The translations under genes and the position numbers were made by a program. The notes below the pieces were generated by a model that did no database searches, had not been told where the DNA came from, and saw nothing but the letters and a program-made list of their open reading frames with translations. This document shows, one piece after another, positions 59,873 to 64,000 of a DNA stretch of 64,000 nucleotides (its first letter is position 1; each line of letters opens with the position of its first letter). The stretch is from Streptococcus sciuri (GTDB taxonomy: Bacteria > Bacillota > Bacilli > Lactobacillales > Streptococcaceae): NCBI RefSeq assembly GCF_024814375.1, contig NZ_JANUXX010000006.1, forward strand, positions 1-64,000, in the 5' to 3' direction.

Positions 59873-60560
59873 GATGACATACCCCCACAAAACAACCGAC
59901 TAGGGTTGCTAAAAGCACGGTTAGAGATTCGGACAAAACAATAGCCAAGACAAAATAGGACAACGTGATTGTTCCTAAGACAAGGATAATTTTTTTGATA
60001 CTCACACTGATTGCCATTGCTTCAAACTGAGCGGCAAAAATCGCAGCAAACATGGCCACAAGTGCAAAATCTAAGCCAAACTGACTAGGATTGGGAATAT
60101 ACTGTCCTACAACTGTACCAGTAAAAACAGATAAAATCCAAGTGATGTACCCTGTTACATTATTACCATACATCCATCTGGGGGTAATCTCTTTTTGATG
60201 GGCATAGGTATTGAGCAAAACGCCATAACTCTCATCTGTTAGTAAAGAACCAATAAAAACGCCCTCTAGCAACGATGCTTTTTCAAAAATTGTCGTCACA
60301 TGTAAGCTCATGAGAAAATGACGCAAATTAACGAGAAAAACCGTCAAGACAATAGAAAGTACAGGTGCATGTGCCACCAATAAAGCACACATAATGAACT
60401 GAGAACTTCCACCATAAACCAAAGCACTCATCAAACCCATCTCAACTGGGCTTATACCAGAGCTAGCTCCCACAACACCACACGCCGTACCAATACTGAC
60501 ATAACCTAAGGCAGTTGGCAAGGAAGCTTTACTGCCTTGCCTAAACGTTAAAGCTTCCAT
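59859..60560 (-). CDS. azlC: AzlC-family branched-chain amino acid exporter subunit
   Basis: 233 residues with about seven membrane segments. GYVSIGTACGVVGASSGISP, VYGGSSQFIMCALL and VNLRHFLMSLHV are clear AzlC motifs. It is the large subunit of the exporter. It is translated together with azlD by overlap. No Lrp-type regulator lies next to it here. Confidence 0.88.
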   Translation of the reverse strand: MEALTFRQGSKASLPTALGYVSIGTACGVVGASSGISPVEMGLMSALVYGGSSQFIMCALLVAHAPVLSIVLTVFLVNLRHFLMSLHVTTIFEKASLLEGVFIGSLLTDESYGVLLNTYAHQKEITPRWMYGNNVTGYITWILSVFTGTVVGQYIPNPSQFGLDFALVAMFAAIFAAQFEAMAISVSIKKIILVLGTITLSYFVLAIVLSESLTVLLATLVGCFVGVCHHERV

Positions 60561-60655
60561 TTTGTCCCTCCCTCAAAAATATTTTACTCATTATAGCATA
60601 TAGCTTTACATATGTAAATAAGGGAAAATCTCTAGCACAAAGAAAAAAGGATTAT

Positions 60656-61669
60656 TTAATCTAGATAGTCAAAGGCTAAGCTAGGCTTTGCATTAAGAGA
60701 AAGTGGAGCAAAATGTCCCTGTTCATATTCAATAGCAGCTGCTAGCGCAATCATGCCAGCATTATCACCGCACAATCTAATCGGAGGAATAACGACATCA
60801 ACGTCATTCATCTCTAAAGATAGACGTTCTCTTAGACCTTGATTGGCAGCGACACCACCTGCTACTACCAGAGTTTCAACAGGGTAAATACTCAAGGCTT
60901 TTTTAGTTTTTGTTATCAAAATATCAAGTACTGCTGCCTGAAAAGAGGCTGCCAAATCCTCTTTTGCAAGTGATTCACCTTTTTGATTCGCATTGTGATG
61001 TAGATTAATAAAAGAAGATTTGAGTCCAGAAAAAGAAAAGTCTAGATTATCTTCTTTAAGCATGGCACGAGGAAAAGCATAAATATCTTTTCCTTTGTGA
61101 GCAAGCTGATCTATTTCACGTCCTGCTGGATAAGTTAAGCCCATGACACGTCCAACCTTATCATAGGCTTCTCCAACTGCATCATCACGTGTTTCACCCA
61201 CAATCTTATAATCACCCTCTTTTCTGACATAAACAAGCTCAGTATGCCCTCCACTAATGAGTAGGGCAAGTAATGGGTATTTTAGCTCTTTTTCTGTCCT
61301 TGCTGCCATAAGATGTCCTGCCATGTGATTAACCGAAATGAGAGGTAAGCCATTTGCCCAAGCAAAAGCTTTTGCAGCAGCTAAGCCGACAAGCAAAGCT
61401 CCCACAAGACCAGGACCATAAGTCACAGCAATCGCATCTACGTCACTCACTGTAATCTTTGCTTCTGATAAGGCATCTTGGAAACAAGCCGTAATAACCT
61501 CAACATGATGACGACTAGCCACCTCAGGCACTACTCCACCAAAACGCTTATGACTCTCGATTTGACTAGCGATGATATTACTTAATAACTCTGTCTTGTT
61601 TTTAATAACAGCAACACTCGTTTCATCACAAGAACTTTCAACAGCTAAAATATAACAATCTTTACTCAT
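60656..61669 (-). CDS. tsaD: tRNA N6-adenosine threonylcarbamoyltransferase TsaD
   Basis: 337 residues, normal length. The iron/zinc His pair is in [13 protein letters not shown] region and [12 protein letters not shown], with [12 protein letters not shown] upstream and [16 protein letters not shown] in the ATP-binding ASKHA fold. It transfers threonylcarbamoyl to A37 of ANN-decoding tRNAs, with TsaB and TsaE. It follows rimI by 10 bp in the tsaB-rimI-tsaD operon. Confidence 0.96.
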   Translation of the reverse strand: MSKDCYILAVESSCDETSVAVIKNKTELLSNIIASQIESHKRFGGVVPEVASRHHVEVITACFQDALSEAKITVSDVDAIAVTYGPGLVGALLVGLAAAKAFAWANGLPLISVNHMAGHLMAARTEKELKYPLLALLISGGHTELVYVRKEGDYKIVGETRDDAVGEAYDKVGRVMGLTYPAGREIDQLAHKGKDIYAFPRAMLKEDNLDFSFSGLKSSFINLHHNANQKGESLAKEDLAASFQAAVLDILITKTKKALSIYPVETLVVAGGVAANQGLRERLSLEMNDVDVVIPPIRLCGDNAGMIALAAAIEYEQGHFAPLSLNAKPSLAFDYLD

Positions 61670-61678
61670 ATTTTCTCC

Positions 61679-62092
61679 TTATCGTTTCATAATAATAGCA
61701 TCCTCTACTGGATTATGGTAATAATGATACCGCTTACCAATTGTTTTAAAACCCGCTTTCTGATACAGATGTTGAGCTCTTACATTAGAAGAGCGCACCT
61801 CTAAAAAAATAGGAGAAGCAAGGTCATCTAGTTTATCCAATAAAAGTTTCCCATATCCCTTTTTTTGATAAGAGCTTTTGACGGCAATATTAGTCAACTC
61901 ACACTCGCCTACCAACTGTTGCAGGGATAAAAAACCGACTATTTCCTTAGCATCATACACAAAAAAGTAATCTGTGTTGGGATTAGTGATATCCAAAAGA
62001 ACCTGTTCATAAGTCCACGGTGATGTCCCATAGACCTCTGTCAATACCTCAAAAACAGCTTTGGCCGTTTCTATTTCAAACACGCTTGACAT
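61679..62092 (-). CDS. rimI: Ribosomal-protein-alanine N-acetyltransferase RimI
   Basis: 137 residues from MSSVFEIETAKAVFEVLTEV (62092), the length of RimI. A frame starting 41 codons earlier would lie inside tsaB, and MNQ at 62113 is a second choice. The GNAT acetyl-CoA site is SSYQKKGYGKLLLDKL. The YQKAGFKTIGKRYHYY end is typical. It acetylates S18 and other N-termini. It overlaps tsaB by 17 bp. Confidence 0.88.
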   Translation of the reverse strand: MSSVFEIETAKAVFEVLTEVYGTSPWTYEQVLLDITNPNTDYFFVYDAKEIVGFLSLQQLVGECELTNIAVKSSYQKKGYGKLLLDKLDDLASPIFLEVRSSNVRAQHLYQKAGFKTIGKRYHYYHNPVEDAIIMKR

Positions 62093-62765
62093 AAGTTTTA
62101 TTTTCTGGTTCATTATGATTTTTAAGCCAATTTTCCTCAGCTTCGACACGTTTGAGGTACTTAGGAACAAAAGCCTCCACATCAACTGGCAAAAGTTGCG
62201 CACCAAATCGTCCAATTAAAGTTGCTGAAGGTAGCGTTGCTGTTATCCGTGCTGTAGGAAAAACGGTCTTTATTTGTTTCAAAAAAGAATCTACCTCTCC
62301 TACAAAATGGATATGTTTCTCATCTTTTAGACTTGATAAAACATCACTAAATGCCATATAAGTATCCGCTTTTATTGCTTTTCCATCACGGTAAAAACCG
62401 ACATAGACATGTTGACGTCTAGCATCTATAATTGGAACGAGCAAGTCACCAGATTTACCACAGTCTGTGAGTGAATATAAACTAGATATACCAACCAATT
62501 CAATGCCTAAAGTATAGGCCAACGTTTTAGCAGTTGCAACAGCCACGCGCAAGCCTGTATAAGACCCTGGACCTTCTGCTACAACAATACGATCTAAATC
62601 TTGTGGCAACAACCCTACAGACTCCATTAAAAAATCAATAACCGGCATTAGGCTAACGCTATGATTCTTTGTGATATTTATAGTTGTCTCTGCCAGTACT
62701 GACTCCCCATCCAAAACAGCAACAGACAAGGCTTTACTAGAAGTATCAAACGATAAAACTTTCAT
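62076..62765 (-). CDS. tsaB: t6A synthesis protein TsaB
   Basis: 229 residues. The N-terminal LSFDTSSKALSVAVLDGESV (ASKHA fold) and VAEGPGSYTGLRVAVATAKT are the TsaB/YeaZ signatures. It is a partner of TsaD, without its own metal site. It is the first gene of the t6A operon and diverges from rpoY. Confidence 0.95.
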   Translation of the reverse strand: MKVLSFDTSSKALSVAVLDGESVLAETTINITKNHSVSLMPVIDFLMESVGLLPQDLDRIVVAEGPGSYTGLRVAVATAKTLAYTLGIELVGISSLYSLTDCGKSGDLLVPIIDARRQHVYVGFYRDGKAIKADTYMAFSDVLSSLKDEKHIHFVGEVDSFLKQIKTVFPTARITATLPSATLIGRFGAQLLPVDVEAFVPKYLKRVEAEENWLKNHNEPENKTYVKRV

Positions 62766-62783
62766 GATTTACTTTCCTTATAC

Positions 62784-62813
62784 TTGATTGTCTCTATTAT
62801 TTTATGATATAAT
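62784..62813 (+). promoter_or_regulatory. Promoter of rpoY-rnjA
   Basis: TTGATT (62784-62789), 18-bp spacer, TATAAT (62808-62813). It would give a leader of about 130 nt before rpoY. Confidence 0.6.
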
Positions 62814-62873
62814 TGAGATAATTGCAACGAATCAAGGTGAAATCAACTACTCCATTTCTCATTTTTATAGATA

Positions 62874-62901
62874 CTATCAAGTCTCTTTTGGGACTTGATA
62901 G
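62874..62901 (+). promoter_or_regulatory. Hairpin in the rpoY-rnjA leader
   Basis: CTATCAAGTC and GACTTGATAG arms with an 8-nt loop, 46 nt before the rpoY start. There is no T-run after it, so it is not a standard terminator; it might affect RNA stability, for example RNase J autoregulation. Confidence 0.45.
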
Positions 62902-62947
62902 ATTTATAGTAGAATGATTAACCGTTTTGCTATTAGAAAGGATTGAC

Positions 62948-63178
62948 ATGATTTACAAAGTTTTTTATCAAGAATCAAAAGACCGTAGCCCACGTCGTGA
63001 GCAAACTAAAGTCCTTTACTTGGATATTGATGCTACAAACGAACTTGAAGGACGCATCATTGCTCGCAAACGTATCGAAGAAAACACATCTTATAACGTT
63101 GAGTTTATCGAATTATTGTCTGACAAACATTTAGCATACGAAAAAGAAACCGACGTTTTTCAAATAACGGAGTTCTAA
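62948..63178 (+). CDS. rpoY: RNA polymerase epsilon subunit
   Basis: 76 residues from [20 protein letters not shown] at 62948 (AGAAAGGATT upstream); an ATG seven codons earlier is less likely. [20 protein letters not shown] and [12 protein letters not shown] complete the DUF1447 family. It is a small subunit on RNA polymerase in Firmicutes. The conserved pairing with RNase J1 is kept; rnjA starts 1 bp after its stop. Confidence 0.93.
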   Translation: MIYKVFYQESKDRSPRREQTKVLYLDIDATNELEGRIIARKRIEENTSYNVEFIELLSDKHLAYEKETDVFQITEF

Positions 63179-63179
63179 T

Positions 63180-64000
63180 ATGTCACAAATACATTTAAAA
63201 CCAGAGGAGGTTGGAGTATACGCTATCGGTGGCTTGGGTGAAATCGGTAAAAATACCTATGGAATAGAATATCAAGACGAGATTATTATCGTTGATGCTG
63301 GTATCAAATTTCCAGAGGATGACCTACTTGGGATTGACTACGTCATCCCTGACTACTCATATATCGTTGAAAATCAAGACCGTGTCAAAGCACTTGTGAT
63401 TACACACGGTCACGAAGACCACATTGGTGGTATTCCATTTCTTCTCAAACAAGCCAATATCCCTGTCTATGCTGGACCACTAGCATTGGCACTTATCCGT
63501 GGTAAACTAGAGGAACATGGTCTACTACGTGATGCTAAACTCTACGAAATCAACGCTAGTACTGAGCTAACCTTTAAAAACTTAAGCGTTACTTTCTTCA
63601 GGACAACACACTCCATTCCAGAACCTTTAGGAATTGTCATTGATACCCCTCAAGGAAAAATTGTCTGTACAGGTGATTTCAAATTTGATTTTACACCCGT
63701 TGGAGAACCAGCTGACCTTCATAAAATGGCGGCTCTTGGCGAGGAAGGTGTACTCTGCCTCTTATCAGACTCTACAAACGCTGAAATTCCAACCTTTACC
63801 AATTCAGAAAAAGTTGTTGGACAATCTATTATGAAAATCATTGATGGCATACACGGACGTATCATCTTTGCTTCTTTTGCGTCAAATATCTTTCGTCTAC
63901 AACAAGCGGCTGATGCTGCTGTCAAAACGGGACGTAAGATAGCTGTTTTTGGGCGTTCGATGGAAAAGGCAATTGTCAACGGAATTGAACTAGGTTACAT
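63180..64000 (+). CDS. rnjA: Ribonuclease J1, partial
   Basis: The first 273 residues of an enzyme of about 560, open to the right edge. The start [20 protein letters not shown] is followed by the metallo-beta-lactamase metal motif [28 protein letters not shown] and [11 protein letters not shown]. The beta-CASP part begins near the edge ([20 protein letters not shown]). It degrades RNA 5' to 3' and cuts endonucleolytically. It is co-transcribed with rpoY. Confidence 0.95.
   Translation, partial: MSQIHLKPEEVGVYAIGGLGEIGKNTYGIEYQDEIIIVDAGIKFPEDDLLGIDYVIPDYSYIVENQDRVKALVITHGHEDHIGGIPFLLKQANIPVYAGPLALALIRGKLEEHGLLRDAKLYEINASTELTFKNLSVTFFRTTHSIPEPLGIVIDTPQGKIVCTGDFKFDFTPVGEPADLHKMAALGEEGVLCLLSDSTNAEIPTFTNSEKVVGQSIMKIIDGIHGRIIFASFASNIFRLQQAADAAVKTGRKIAVFGRSMEKAIVNGIELGY

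Overview
The window is chromosomal DNA of a low-GC Firmicute, almost certainly a Streptococcus. The gene order is typically streptococcal: rlmB-mrnC-cysS-cysE-sseB-pnp-rpsO, polC, uppS-cdsA-rseP-proS, tsaB-rimI-tsaD, rpoY-rnjA and an Mts/Sca-type manganese ABC operon under a ScaR/SloR-like operator. A YSIRK-type surface protein with mucin-binding-like domains supports this. I cannot fix the species. No rRNA, tRNA or CRISPR array was seen.

Layout. 1-2.3 kb: the 5' part of a large surface protein gene (it runs off the left edge) and a 26-codon hydrophobic peptide gene with its own terminator. 2.4-5.4 kb: a TMEM175-like channel, then a decayed bacteriocin-like zone with two broken secreted-protein genes, a 54-codon membrane protein and an enterocin-A-type immunity gene. 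5.7-14.1 kb: RNA modification and decay, cysteine metabolism, ribosomal protein S15 and PLP synthesis (pdxST). 14.6-16.9 kb: a type II restriction-modification locus of the EcoRII/SsoII kind with a frameshifted endonuclease and an intact, probably self-regulating methylase. 17-26.6 kb: MFS transporter with divergent Crp-family regulator, deformylase, cation/proton antiporter, an ECF transporter with a DUF62 SAM hydrolase, nitroreductase and esterase. 26.9-27.6 kb: a secreted protein plus small membrane protein cassette. 27.8-32.1 kb: sirtuin (SirTM) and zinc macrodomain, and two Rrf2 regulator modules whose targets have matching twin operators. 32.2-38.1 kb: DUF554, PolC and a glucosaminidase. 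38.3-39.2 kb: a second secreted-protein cassette with two tandem small membrane paralogues. 39.5-45.2 kb: proS, rseP, cdsA, uppS, yajC and a thioredoxin-like gene. 45.3-51.4 kb: a galE pseudogene, a YeiH-family permease, the Mn operon and an ImmA/IrrE-like relic. 51.4-55.3 kb: a type III restriction-modification system with heptamer repeats at its promoter. 55.7-64 kb: ebfC, a membrane-anchored MerR regulator, a DnaQ-like exonuclease, DUF536, a BaiN-like flavoprotein, azlCD, the t6A genes, and rpoY-rnjA (cut by the right edge).

Most genes are on the minus strand, and housekeeping operons alternate with accessory islets. The most distinctive theme is a set of four bacteriocin-like loci. Each has a signal-peptide protein or relic of about 170-200 residues followed by a very small membrane or immunity-type gene; two appear intact, one has a tandem duplication of the small gene, and two have lost the secreted gene. 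The second theme is defence: one decaying type II and one apparently intact type III restriction system. The third is a redox/ADP-ribose cluster in which Rrf2 repressors flank hydrolase and reductase genes just upstream of the macrodomain-sirtuin pair.
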